From Styela clava (Eukaryota > Chordata > Ascidiacea > Stolidobranchia > Styelidae), in assembly GCF_964204865.1 (NCBI RefSeq), contig NC_135260.1, positions 3,906,001-3,970,000 of the forward strand: 64,000 nucleotides of DNA, in the 5' to 3' direction. Shown in pieces: positions 1-10,965 of the stretch. The translations under genes and the position numbers were made by a program. The first letter of the stretch is position 1, and each line of letters opens with the position of its first letter. A model generated the notes under the pieces. That model saw only the letters and a program-made list of their open reading frames with translations, was not told where the DNA came from and did no database searches.

Positions 1-29
1 AGTAAGCACTATAATAGAATGTATTAATC

Positions 30-306
30 CAGGGGTCGGCACAGTGACGTAGCCAGGGGGTGGTTTTGCGGGTCGACCCCCCCCCCCCTTTTTGAATGTA
101 AAAAAATTAAAAATAATTTTTCTGTATCGTAGATAGCACCGTAGCTTAAAATGCTTTTTAGACCCTCAAGGCTACTAAAAACACGCGTATTCCAGCGTTT
201 GATCGGACCCGCTAGCTGTTTCGATCTAACTTGGCAAAAAAAATTTGAGCCAATTACTTGCAACCATTATTTTGGCCCGCGAGCGACAAAAGGTTGCCGA
301 CCCCTG
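30..306. mobile_element. hAT-like MITE (CAGGGGTCGGCA ends)
   Basis: A 277-bp element starts caggggtcggca and ends with the near-complement tgccgacccctg. The flanking 8-mers tattaatc and taattaac look like an eroded target-site duplication. The CAGGGGT terminus, the GGCCCGCGAGC motif inside the right end and the 8-bp target site are typical of hAT elements. It includes a poly-C run. It has no coding capacity. It belongs to the 5.3-kb duplication and recurs at 9569-9846. Confidence 0.7.
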
Positions 307-1094
307 TAATTAACCGAATAAATGCAGTTCTAGATAAATATCATCTCATTAAGTCATTGGCATTGTTGTAACTGTAACAAATTCATCCTGAACTCTCCCT
401 CTGTTTTTTATTTCCTCCTCATCGAGTTTGAATTTTTGAATGGTTACGTTTCACTGCTTGGTGTTCATTTTATCTCACACTTATATCGGCATTTATTGAA
501 TTACTTTGCTTCATGTTGTTCATATGCACTTGCTTTATATGTAATATTGCACTCCATATGTGTTTGATGTAATAGATATTTGAATTCTCAAATCATAAGA
601 TTGATAATGTTGACAATTTCAGTGGAAAAATATTTTTAAATTTTTCAACTTCAATACTCCACTGCAGAGAGGACTTTTTTATTCATTGAGCAGCAAATTT
701 ATTTACTTAGTGTGCTCTATACTTTATATGCTACTAATTCAAATGTAGATAGCTATCTAATATGTAAGCAATTATTAACTTTAGTGATATAGATTCAACT
801 GTGGGTAGGTTGCCAGTAATCTGTTTCAAAGACAGGACTAGTTGAAGTCTTGTGTATTGAAGAAGAGTTGACAATCCAGTGACCCAAACTCAAGTTTGGT
901 CAAAATAATGGCTCGGAACCCGATTTTGTATATGTGAGGATTGAATATGAACAGACACATTGGCAATCTATAATACAGATTTCAACCCGCTCATCAGTTA
1001 GGTATATGCTCACAGTCATGAGCTTCCTTAACCCATGTGAAGCCAAAGACAGTACACAAATAACTTTTGTATAAACTTGACATATTGAAGTTTG

Positions 1095-1425
1095 CAGATT
1101 GCATATTTTGACTTACAAATGGTCCATATATGATGGTACCTGTCAATGCTGAATTACCCAGGAATGCCCGATGCACCAAGGCAAGTACCAATGACAGGAG
1201 GCCACCATACCCCTCTATTCAAGTAGTAAGACCACACTATCACCCATCGAGCCAGATGGCTTCACAATCCACGATAATTCATTCCTTCGGACAAACGCTT
1301 CCAAACCAACCAGTAGTCGGAATAGCTGATTCGCCAATGTATTCTCGCCATTATCTGCGACGTCTACACAAGTCAATCCCAGTGCTCCCTACACAGCGAT
1401 CTCTATTTATCCAGAATAATTGAAG
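1095..1425 (+). pseudogene. MS4A-like C-terminal tail exon remnant (copy 1)
   Basis: From about 1110 the + strand reads LTNGPYMMVPVNAELPRN, matching LANGQYMMVPVN in the tail of the intact MS4A-like protein at 46933-47817. The following proline-, glutamine- and tyrosine-rich text also resembles that tail. An in-frame TGA lies just before LTNG, where the sister remnant at 29.6 kb has CGA, so this looks like CpG decay. No membrane-span exons are nearby, so only the tail exon survives. It lies downstream of a KLHL gene in the same orientation, as at copies A, C and D. Confidence 0.6.
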
Positions 1426-2814
1426 TAATAAGCTTATAACACATCCCAGTGAAAAGCAAGCTAACAGACAGATTAATTTGTGGGCACGATGACCTTGTTA
1501 CAGGTTGTTAATCATTGGTCCAAATCACAAGTCCACCACCTCATTTAGTGTGTGATAAATGGAGTAGTCTCGAACCGGAAAGATTGCGGTTTGTCAATAA
1601 AAAATTATTCTGAAATGTCATTAGATTTCAGTCGATGCTTCTATAGGGCCATGTTCTAAGAGAAAGACTCGGATAAGTGTCAATTGATATAAAACAATTG
1701 CCATTTCCTTTTTGCAGTAATAACTTCACTAACACCCCACCGATGTGAGTCTGTAAATTTAAAAATGATGTTTTTGCAGACTGACTGTTAGTAGAAAAGA
1801 GATCAAATATTCGAAATCGGCTCAAATTTTATTTATAATTGATTTTTGGTAAGCTTCATCGGATTTACCAAATTAAATTAAAAACTCATTTCGCGGGCCG
1901 CAGGTTACACACATCTGCTCTAAATAATGAATTTTTGAATAAGATAATCGGAATTAGTCCTAAAATCAGAGACAAATTCCATTCCCTCAAAATAGGACCT
2001 ACTCGATAGCGCGAAATTTTGTAGATGCAAAAATTCGCCAGAAATTTCAGTTAAATGAAATCTTCATTAAAATTTATGAATCTATTGACTTGCATGGCAT
2101 TTCAGAGGATTATGATATGGTCAGTTGTTTTTTAGTTAAACATTTAATTTATAATTAAATAAAATCTCGTAATTATGTACTTTGTAATTTTGTTGTTGAT
2201 AAATGAAATAAACTAAATACCCTACAAATAGGCCCTTGTGTTATTCTTTGTAAAGAAATAGGACCATGCCACATTTTCGGGGGAACACAGTTTCGATATG
2301 TTTGAGACACCCCCGCCCACACATAAGAATTTGTGCATGTCCTGGTATAAGTCATTGATATAACAGGGTGCACAATCCATCTTAGCTAAACAAAAATTAG
2401 GGAACATGGTAAGGTTAACCATACTATATCGAAAATAAATAACTTTTAATTTATAAGGTATTGATATAGCTGGGTGCTGGGGTACAATCCATCTTAGCGA
2501 AGAGATTTATGACTGTTAAGTTAAGGATGATGTTATTAAGGTTACTCATACTGGTACTACAGTAGAGAGGAAATTAATGTTCGAACTGGCATCAGCTAAA
2601 TAAACATTTGTTATCGGCTGCAGGGTGAACTTTGAACCTCTTCAGACTTATATGTTGTTCTGGGTTGAATTATGCGTCATTGAGTTTGTTGCAGTTCTGG
2701 TATCCATTACTATATTGAAGTTATTTATTAATGATGACTGAATTGAGAGAGGGATTTAATTAAGTTTTAATCATTGTCAGATCACAATGACAAAACTTAT
2801 ATTTCTCAGTAAGA

Positions 2815-2995
2815 TTAGATAAAATGAATGAACAATGGTTTTTGTGGCTTAAAAGTAATACATAGCCAAGGTCCATCAGATTTGGTACAATTTACGCTTG
2901 ACCAAACCTGGGGAATCAATGAAAGGTATATAATGGCATTATAGTTTGTTTCAAATTTTATACGTTGGTATGCCCCACCACAATATAGTTTCTGT
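2815..2995. repeat. Low-copy block X, copy in duplication 1
   Basis: This segment contains gaccaaacctggggaatcaa and adjoining text. It recurs at 5395-5560 and in reverse complement at about 25360-25470. No convincing gene underlies the short open frames in it. It is part of the mosaic flanking KLHL units. Confidence 0.6.
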
Positions 2996-3484
2996 ATCAT
3001 GTCTCTCTTCAGTGCTCATCTGTAACTTTTCTCAGAGTCCTGTCTCCTTTATTAGTGGATGTGCATAACCTACTCTTTGTTTCCGGATCTCTCATATATT
3101 CGCACTCGCATCCTTGGTCATAATATGGCAATATTAGTTATTTTCGGGCTATTTTACCTTTAGGTTTATGTTTTGTGAAGTATTCCCGCACTAACTAAAA
3201 TCATTTTAGGCATCCAACTATGATCCATGCTTGAGCCGAGTGTTCGTATCCACGATGACGTCAACATATTTTTTTTGTAAATTTTTTATTTTACTACTAA
3301 TTCAATTTTATTTGGGTAAGTATTTCAAAGCTTAGAATTACATGAAAGAATTTGTCATTACTTCAAAGATAAGTATTTTGAACGAGCGAGAAACAGTTTC
3401 GCGCACATAATAAACAAACAAAGATTCCAGACAACTATCGTGAACATGCTCTCACATAACATTGATTATTTCGCGTTTTGTTGT

Positions 3485-3725
3485 AGTTAGCTGTAGTTGT
3501 TCCACCAGAACGAGTACATTCTCAACTAGTGACAGGAGTTCCATCGTACACTCAAGGCTGGTATTATCACCAACCAGGACAGATGCTTCCGATTCACCCA
3601 ATACCACTCACCAATGAATTCACGATCACAGCCTGTACCCTCTACACAAGTCCATTCCAGTGCTCCCTACCAACGATGGCTTTCTGAATACCCCAGGCAA
3701 CCACTCTGCAATCTGCTATTTAAAT
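3485..3725 (+). pseudogene. Second MS4A-like tail remnant (copy 1)
   Basis: The + strand reads VVVPPERV, then TGVPSYTQGWYYHQPGQM, close to the VVPPGQVLMTGG text recoverable by frame change from the remnant near 29.5 kb. The rest is shifted and stopped. It lies 2 kb past the first remnant, so two tail fragments, or two exons of one dead gene, persist. An identical copy sits at 13025-13265 within the duplication. Confidence 0.45.
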
Positions 3726-4479
3726 AAGAGATTGAACTCCATTTCCATCACGTACTGGTGTTTTGTGACTTGGGTTGGTTATGAAACTCACTGGAACCAT
3801 CTAAACTAAATGCAGATCATATTCAATACATGTAAATATCGATTGTACACTGATATGTATGGCTTGATTAAATGGCTCTTATATTAGATCAATGTGAATT
3901 AATAGAATGTTGGTATTCGATCAATATAGGAACTATCACATATCAAGTATCTGTGTGTTATATTCATTAAAAAATATTGTTTGAATGATTCTTAATAAAA
4001 TATTTGTTTTATTGATCCTTAATAATAACTTTTGTCTGTTGTCTGGGTCAAAGGTCATTTATAATCACTGCTTCCATGATGTGCGATATTATACTTTTAT
4101 TACCACCAAATACATTCTCTAGAATTGCATACAAATTGCTTGGGTGCAGTATACAAGTACATAGATGATGGTAGTCTAAAGAAAGATTGCAAGTGACACC
4201 GATGGTTGAGACTTAAGAGCTATGCACAGACTTATCCTAGTGAAAGATATAGCAGTTGGCAAGGGACTTTGAAAAGTTCATCACTGTCAATAATATTGAA
4301 AATATGTGAGAAACCTTGTTCACATGATATCATTGTGAAAAGTGAAATATTATTGTATAAAAAAAACATTGATCCTTAGTATACACCTCCAATCTTCACG
4401 CCACAAAAAAACGCATTTGCTGTCAAGTTTGTGTTTTGTTTCACCCATCTACTCTATCAAACAATAGTTTTTAAACAAC

Positions 4480-5400
4480 CCGCATTACTGTATTCTAAAG
4501 ATCTTATTTGAAGTATATAAATCCTATTCCCCAATATTCACTCTCAACAAAGCCCTGCACTGTGGTGACACAGTCAAATTTTTTTTAGAGCGGCCCTTAA
4601 AAAAACGTTGCCTGCCCACCACGGTTCTAGAATATGTTCTCAATAACCCAAGCTCTGGGAGGCACCCTGTACTTATGATGAAAGTGTTAGATTGGGAAGG
4701 CAAATGTCGAATGGGAAAATTCTGGACCTACCATAAATATTAACTCCTTAAATATCTATGACACTGCCTTGCTCGTAGCGAACAGTGTGAAAATGCATCG
4801 TATGATAAATATATGACTCAGAAATGATATCTGTGCACGCGCTAAAAGAGTATCAAAGGAGGTAATCTGATAAAAAAAAGAGAGAATAGTTGATCTTCTT
4901 GCATCAGTGGCAGATTATTCAGAGCCCAATCAGAATTGAAAGTGGGAAAACGCGGAAAGTGGGAAAACGCCTCAAATTGAATTATAAGATGTTTTTGCTA
5001 TTGGTCACCTAGCCATTGACTTTATGTAATTATCCCAAGTCAAATGCCATACAGACCAATCCTTATAAAATGTGGCTGAAATTCTGCTCATATTTTAGTG
5101 ACAAATCAACCTTTGCATATTGCATAGAGCCGTGCTGATAAACTAGTCATAGCTCATAAGGAAATAGATTAGCTGACGTTATTCGATAATTTAATAGTGT
5201 AATAATTTACATTTGTAAGGTCGAGCATGGTCCGTTGGTAAAATACACTGCTGAAACACTGACTATGTCTGGGAAACACGATTTCTAATACATTGGTTAT
5301 ATGACGCCAATAGGTAATTTAATGACCGGAGTTGACGAAATAACAAACAGTTATATTTCTATGCAGCTTAGATTGGATTATTTTATTGCATTGAATAAAA
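4480..5400. repeat. Low-copy block Y/Z upstream of KLHL A
   Basis: This block recurs locally in part at 5690-6230, in reverse complement at about 24200-25010 and 36480-37400, and in duplication copy 2 (14020-14862). Landmarks are gcaccctgtacttatgatga and atgactcagaaatgatatct. I see no gene in it. It lies upstream of KLHL genes and is part of the ancestral duplicated unit. Confidence 0.7.
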
Positions 5401-5579
5401 TAAATGAATAATGGCCTAAGAGTAATACATAGTTAAGGTCCATCATACTTCGTACAATTTATGTTTGATCAAACCTGGGGAATCAATGAAATGTATAGGA
5501 TGGCATTATTGTTAGTGTCGAATTATATATGCTGTTTATGCCCCACCATAACCTTTTTTTTCTTTCTGTTTATTTGGGA

Positions 5580-5652
5580 TAGAATATATATCCCGAGGTT
5601 CAGGGAAGTCGATAAAACAGCTTATTCAGATGAAAAACCATGCCCTTGCCCT
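5580..5652 (-). mobile_element. SINE body fragment
   Basis: The reverse complement matches the 3' part of the full-length SINE at 57824-58173 (tatccc... ggaagtcgataaaacagctta), with several changes. Only the tail-proximal third remains. Confidence 0.5.
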
Positions 5653-5689
5653 TAAAAATGTAAGAGTATATTTACAGAAAATCCAATTT

Positions 5690-6230
5690 ACTAATGTTTC
5701 TTAGAACAAATCGCAATACTGTATTCTAGTGAGCTTATGAAGTATATAAACCGTAATCCCTGGAATTCACTTTCAACAAAGCTCTGCACAGTGGTACACA
5801 GTCAATGTTTCTTAGTGCGGACGTTTTTTGGTGCGGCCCTTGAAAAAACCTTTGTCCACTCCAGTTCTAGAATATATTCCAAATAATCCAATTCCTTGGC
5901 ACCCTGTACTTACGATGAAAGTGTTAAAGGTAGACTATTGCCGAATTGGAAATATTCGGGGCCTACCATAAATATTAGCACCTTACATTTCTGTTACAGT
6001 GCCTTCTTTGGTCGTAATGAGCAGTGCGAAAATGCATTGTATGATAAAGATATGACTCAGAAATGATATCTATGCCAGTCCTAAAAGAGTATTAAGGGGG
6101 GTAATCTTATGTTAAAAAAAGAGAATATGGGTTCCTCATGCACCAGTGACAGATTATTCAGAATCTAGTCAGAATTGATGATAGGAAAACGGTTCGAATC
6201 GAATTATAAAATGCTTTATAAACAGTAGCA
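5690..6230. repeat. Second, diverged copy of block Y upstream of KLHL A
   Basis: It matches 4480-4910 with many substitutions and small indels: tactgtattcta, then gcaccctgtacttacgatga, then atgactcagaaatgatatct in the same order. This is an old local tandem duplication, far more diverged than the 5.3-kb duplication. No coding potential is visible. Confidence 0.65.
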
Positions 6231-6339
6231 AGCAGTACATATGAAACGTGGAACAAGCATTCTAGCTAGACGTTAGAAAATATGAGTCGGGAGCCATGGT
6301 TTGAAAGAATAATGTTGCAAGTGTGCAAGACTTGAAATT

Positions 6340-6850
6340 CAACTGCACAAATAGTCTGATGGCACCCATTACATTTTTCAGAGATGAGTGTTCTTCACTT
6401 CTGATTGAGTGCACATAATGCACCACCATACTTTCAAATAGTCTCCAAGTAGCTCCCTGCATTTCAGTGGTCGCCTGTGACTTAACTTAAGGTGAGTTTC
6501 CTTCACTATTGTGTAAATACGTATATTGCACCACCAACATTTTAAATCCCCCCAGTAGGTTTTGAAGTTTAGATGATTGTTCGTAACTGTGCTCTGAGAT
6601 GAGACTTTTACACTTCTGAGTGAGGACGCGTAATTCACCATCAATCGCTTTGAATTCTGAATAGAATCAGTTGCTCTTGGTATTTTAGTGGTTTTCGTAA
6701 CGCTGTACAGAGATGAGTCTCCTACTGAATGGAATTTCAAAATTCTAAATAGTTTTGGTAGCTCTTAGCGTTTCAGCCACCAATGCCAACGGTCACCTTG
6801 CTCTGAAATGAGTCTATTCTACTACTGAGTGCATGATGCACTACTGAACT
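6340..6850 (+). repeat. Degenerate minisatellite, about 105-bp period
   Basis: The motif gagatgagt followed by c/t-rich text and tgagtgcataatgcaccacc recurs at about 6381, 6491, 6596, 6711 and 6805, giving spacings of 110, 105, 115 and 94. Units are strongly diverged. A reverse-complement relative lies at 38430-38960. In both places the array sits upstream of a KLHL start. It explains the long but non-genic reverse frame here. Confidence 0.6.
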
Positions 6851-7179
6851 TACTAACAGGAAACCAAGTTTGCCCCTTACTGAATAGTCAGCTTTGTCTC
6901 TAATGAAAGAGACGCATTGAAATGTCTGTTATCTATACGAAATAACAACCTACTTGAGAAAGTAGGTTGCAGTGTACATGATAGGATTTTCATATTAATC
7001 CTAAAATCGCAATCTCATGGCGATTGGATGTTTGAAAATCACTGCACCAGGACATCTATATAACAAATTAGGATTTGACCTTTTTGTAACCTTGAATCTT
7101 GTTTCTATCTCTCCTCTCTTTATATTGTATTGCAAATTTGAAATTCTCCAATACTACAAATATTTACCTAATATACAAA

Positions 7180-7270
7180 TACCACAGAATCTAGTTAGGT
7201 AATCATCTTGCTGTCATCTATATTACTATTAAAGCCTTGTCATTTGTGAATCACTTCCAAGATACAGAAT
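7180..7270 (+). promoter_or_regulatory. Conserved 5' flank of KLHL A (A/C type)
   Basis: The 90 bases before the ATG match those before KLHL C and the KLHL pseudogene: cagaatctagtta at 7185, then catcttgctgtcatct, then ttgtcatttgtgaatc, then ccaagatacagaa. Copies B and D share only the first element. It could be core promoter, 5' UTR or both. I see no clear TATA box. Confidence 0.45.
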
Positions 7271-9235
7271 ATGGATGAATTCAAAAAATCTGCAAAGATT
7301 ACCCACTCATTGAATGTACTTACATCATTCAATGAACTAAAACAATCTGACTGCATTTGTAACTTCACAATCCAAGTTGGTGACAAATCTTTCAAAGTCC
7401 ATCGAGATCTGCTTGGCGCAGTATCAAAGTACTTCAAAGGCATGTTTTCAAGTAACATGGTTGAGGCTCGGAATGGTTTTGTTATTATGAAAGACATCTG
7501 TGCTGATGCTGTAGGGCAGTGTGTAGATTTCATGTACACCGGTGAAGCAAATCCATCCATGGAATCTGTTGAAAATATCTTGTATGCTTCCCACTTAATG
7601 CAGCTTGATGTATTATCGAGTATATGCTTCAATTTCATGGAAAATAATTTGTCAGTGCAGCATTGCCTTTTAGTGGTCAGGTTGGCAAGACTCTATGATC
7701 ACACAGAGGTACAAACCATTGCTGAGCAATTCATTTTGGATAATTTTGAGTCTCTGATTTTGGGCGAAGATTTCCTACATCTGAGCAAAGAAGAACTCGT
7801 ATTTTATCTGCAAAAGTTGGATAAAAAGCATGAGGTAGTTTGGCATGCTGTGAGAAGATGGATTTCGAACAAAGGTGAAAAAATTGGATCAGAATTATTG
7901 GAGACTTTGCATTTCGGGGAGTTTCCCTATAAGTTTTTGCTCACTGATCTGCTAAATGATTCTTTGGTACAAAGTTCTCCAGATGCACAAAGTTTTGTTA
8001 TCAAAAAATTGCTTTCAAATATCGATGGGTTGAAAGTGAATTTATCCCTCAACACTTTATTTGTTTTGAGGAAGATTAATCGGATCAAAAACAAAGTTTG
8101 CTCAGAGAATGTCAGAAATATAATCAATGAGTTCATGGCTCAGAATTTTGAACAGATTGTACCGTTGGATGAATTTATCGAGTTGAAAAAAATTGAAATT
8201 TTTTTCTTGTTCAAATCTCAGGAAACAAAATATTCTTCAGAGAAAATTAAATGGGAAGCTGCGCTGAAATGGGCCAAACAAAGTCGCCGTCATCAAAAAA
8301 ATTTTTCAGACTTGTTCGGGTTGATAAAACTTCAGGATTTTTCTTATGAGTTTATTCGACAAACAGTCAGAAATGAACCTTTAGTTAAAGAGTCGCATAA
8401 GTGTAAAGATTTATTGCTTGATATTCTCCATGCCAAAGCTCAGGGGGGAAAACTTGTTCCACATATTGCTGTCACAACAAAGACTGGTATAAAGGCTCTG
8501 AATCTCCAAACAAATCAATGGTCTAGTTTGCAGTCAGATTATGATGTTGGCTTTCACCTTGTCAATGGTGAGGGACAATTGTTTGCTTCAGATGGAAATA
8601 AATTGTCTTTGCTACAAGATGGGCAATGGACTAAGAAGGCCAAGGTTGAAAGGAAGAGTGATGAGAGGTATGAGATGGTTTATCTTAAGGGTGGGATTTA
8701 TATTATCACCCGTGACCAGAATACAATGCGATATGACATTGCCAAAGACAGATGGGATAATAATTTGCCTTCATGTGATCTTGATCATGGTTTTTGTGCT
8801 GCTGCCTCTGATGAGTTTATATATGCGATGGGAGGTTATTCAACTGCGACAGAAGCAAAAGTATACAATCGTGGAATTAAGAAATGGTCTCCACTGCCAC
8901 AGATGTCTCATCAAGCATATGATAGTGCAGCAGTCGTGTTTCAAAGTATGGTTTATGTATTGGGAGGAGATGATATGGGGTATCCTCACTGTTATGTTCA
9001 ATGTTATAACCCTACTGTTCGCTCATGGACAGAAATTGAAGTAATGGCGATGTATAGACAATATTTCAGTGCATGTGTTGTTGATAATAAAATGTATGCA
9101 GTCGGTGGGGATAGTTATCGAGACCTGACGGATTCTATTGAAACATTCAATGAGAAAACTGGTAAATGGGAAATAGTCTGTGAAATGGATCGGCTTCAGG
9201 TTCCATGGGTCTATTGCTGTAGCTTTGCTCGATAA
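7271..9235 (+). CDS. KLHL-type BTB-BACK-BACK-Kelch protein, paralogue A
   Basis: This is an intact single-exon frame of 654 codons. In order: BTB at about 18-125 (SDCICNFTI, HRDLL, MYTGE); BACK at about 126-250 (NFE 158, WHAVRRW 191-197, SLV 231); a second BACK-like module at about 257-390 (NFE 292, WEAALKW 328-334, PLV 370); then a six-blade Kelch propeller from about 397. GG doublets are at 521, 565 and 612; the first three blades lack GG but keep the closing W. KLHL proteins are typically substrate adaptors of cytoplasmic Cullin-3 ubiquitin ligases. That role is from family knowledge, and the target is unknown. The ATG follows a conserved flank, and the start MDEFKKSAKI is shared with copy C. 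The usual KLHL length is about 570-620 residues; the excess is the second BACK. It is the only + strand copy in the window. Confidence 0.95.
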   Translation: MDEFKKSAKITHSLNVLTSFNELKQSDCICNFTIQVGDKSFKVHRDLLGAVSKYFKGMFSSNMVEARNGFVIMKDICADAVGQCVDFMYTGEANPSMESVENILYASHLMQLDVLSSICFNFMENNLSVQHCLLVVRLARLYDHTEVQTIAEQFILDNFESLILGEDFLHLSKEELVFYLQKLDKKHEVVWHAVRRWISNKGEKIGSELLETLHFGEFPYKFLLTDLLNDSLVQSSPDAQSFVIKKLLSNIDGLKVNLSLNTLFVLRKINRIKNKVCSENVRNIINEFMAQNFEQIVPLDEFIELKKIEIFFLFKSQETKYSSEKIKWEAALKWAKQSRRHQKNFSDLFGLIKLQDFSYEFIRQTVRNEPLVKESHKCKDLLLDILHAKAQGGKLVPHIAVTTKTGIKALNLQTNQWSSLQSDYDVGFHLVNGEGQLFASDGNKLSLLQDGQWTKKAKVERKSDERYEMVYLKGGIYIITRDQNTMRYDIAKDRWDNNLPSCDLDHGFCAAASDEFIYAMGGYSTATEAKVYNRGIKKWSPLPQMSHQAYDSAAVVFQSMVYVLGGDDMGYPHCYVQCYNPTVRSWTEIEVMAMYRQYFSACVVDNKMYAVGGDSYRDLTDSIETFNEKTGKWEIVCEMDRLQVPWVYCCSFAR

Positions 9236-9539
9236 ATAAGTAATCAATGATAAAAGTGGATAACGAGGAAATACACTTGTTTCTTGTTATCTTGTATATA
9301 CTGACTATATGGCAATGAATCTTACGATTCAATATTTTCCTTCAATTCAATATCAATTTCAGATACAAAATTGTACATAATAATGTGATTTAGTTGACTC
9401 CTATTTATAATTACCAAGAAACTTCAATATCAGACATGTTGTGATTTGGCTCATTTGCTATCAATTAGCCAAACTTTATTCGTTACCTTTCCTTAGTAAA
9501 TAGATGTGCTCTAGTCTTTTTCTCATTTTTCCACGATTC
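9236..9539 (+). other. 3' flank of KLHL A
   Basis: Short AT-rich sequence between the stop codon and duplication copy 2. It probably holds the 3' UTR. I see no clear AATAAA signal and no other feature. The duplication may extend into this stretch, but the matching part of copy 1 lies off the window. Confidence 0.4.
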
Positions 9540-9568
9540 AGTAAGCACTATAATAGAATGTATTAATC

Positions 9569-9846
9569 CAGGGGTCGGCACAGTGACGTAGCCAGGGGGT
9601 GGTTTTGCGGGTCGACCCCCCCCCCCCCTTTTTAAATGTAAAAAAATTAAAAATAATTTTTCTGTATCGTAGATAGCACCGTAGCTTAAAATGCTTTTTA
9701 GACCCTCAAGGCTACTAAAAACACGCGTATTCCAGCGTTTGATCGGACCCGCTAGCTGTTTCGATCTAACTTGGCAAAAAAAATTTGAGCCAATTACTTG
9801 CAACCATTATTTTGGCCCGCGAGCGACAAAAGGTTGCCGACCCCTG
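9569..9846. mobile_element. hAT-like MITE, duplicate of 30-306
   Basis: The same element as at 30-306, carried by the segmental duplication, with one extra C in the poly-C run and one substitution. It is not an independent insertion. Confidence 0.7.
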
Positions 9847-10634
9847 TAATTAACCGAATAAATGCAGTTCTAGATAAATATCATCTCATTAAGTCATTGG
9901 CATTGTTGTAACTGTAACAAATTCATCCTGAACTCTCCCTCTGTTTTTTATTTCCTCCTCATCGAGTTTGAATTTTTGAATGGTTACGTTTCACTGCTTG
10001 GTGTTCATTTTATCTCACACTTATATCGGCATTTATTGAATTACTTTGCTTCATGTTGTTCATATGCACTTGCTTTATATGTAATATTGCACTCCATATG
10101 TGTTTGATGTAATAGATATTTGAATTCTCAAATCATAAGATTGATAATGTTGACAATTTCAGTGGAAAAATATTTTTAAATTTTTCAACTTCAATACTCC
10201 ACTGCAGAGAGGACTTTTTTATTCATTGAGCAGCAAATTTATTTACTTAGTGTGCTCTATACTTTATATGCTACTAATTCAAATGTAGATAGCTATCTAA
10301 TATGTAAGCAATTATTAACTTTAGTGATATAGATTCAACTGTGGGTAGGTTGCCAGTAATCTGTTTCAAAGACAGGACTAGTTGAAGTCTTGTGTATTGA
10401 AGAAGAGTTGACAATCCAGTGACCCAAACTCAAGTTTGGTCAAAATAATGGCTCGGAACCCGATTTTGTATATGTGAGGATTGAATATGAACAGACACAT
10501 TGGCAATCTATAATACAGATTTCAACCCGCTCATCAGTTAGGTATATGCTCACAGTCATGAGCTTCCTTAACCCATGTGAAGCCAAAGACAGTACACAAA
10601 TAACTTTTGTATAAACTTGACATATTGAAGTTTG

Positions 10635-10965
10635 CAGATTGCATATTTTGACTTACAAATGGTCCATATATGATGGTACCTGTCAATGCTGAATTACCCA
10701 GGAATGCCCGATGCACCAAGGCAAGTACCAATGACAGGAGGCCACCATACCCCTCTATTCAAGTAGTAAGACCACACTATCACCCATCGAGCCAGATGGC
10801 TTCACAATCCACGATAATTCATTCCTTCGGACAAACGCTTCCAAACCAACCAGTAGTCGGAATAGCTGATTCGCCAATGTATTCTCGCCATTATCTGCGA
10901 CGTCTACACAAGTCAATCCCAGTGCTCCCTACACAGCGATCTCTATTTATCCAGAATAATTGAAG
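10635..10965 (+). pseudogene. MS4A-like tail exon remnant (copy 2)
   Basis: Identical to the remnant at 1095-1425, including the TGA before LTNGPYMM. It lies 1.4 kb downstream of KLHL A in the same orientation, the same arrangement as at KLHL C and D. Confidence 0.6.

Larger units (their letters stand above)
1..5322. repeat. Segmental duplication, copy 1 (5.3 kb, left end outside window)
   Basis: This stretch is repeated at 9540-14862 in the same orientation. I noticed only four differences: a C run of 12 versus 13 near position 77, G/A at 94, A/G at 1763 and C/T at 3745. After the C run the offset is a constant 9540 bases, so there are no further indels. It contains a hAT-type MITE, two MS4A-like tail remnants and blocks shared with the other KLHL units. 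Sequence past 5322 stays homologous to the inverted block near 24.3 kb, so the left copy runs on naturally here while copy 2 breaks off. It holds no intact gene. By analogy with KLHL A, another KLHL gene probably ends just left of the window. Confidence 0.95.

Noticed and set aside
1130-1423. A 97-codon forward frame starting MMVPVNAEL, identical at 10670-10963, which could be read as a small gene.
   Set aside because: Its start is the middle of an MS4A-like tail (LANGQYMMVPVN), with a stop just upstream and no membrane spans. It is treated as a fossil exon.
6378-6740. A 120-codon reverse frame upstream of KLHL A.
   Set aside because: It lies across the degenerate minisatellite; the open frame follows from the repeat period, with no domain.
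7240-7638. A 100-130-codon reverse frame opposite the BTB region, present opposite every KLHL copy (also 19895-20269, 32998-33399, 37712-37951, 45001-45309).
   Set aside because: It is the antisense shadow of a highly conserved coding region. Its conservation follows from BTB codons and it has no domain of its own.
8541-9044. A 167-codon frame inside KLHL A in another reading frame.
   Set aside because: It overlaps the Kelch coding region out of frame and matches no family. Similar shadows occur in the other copies.
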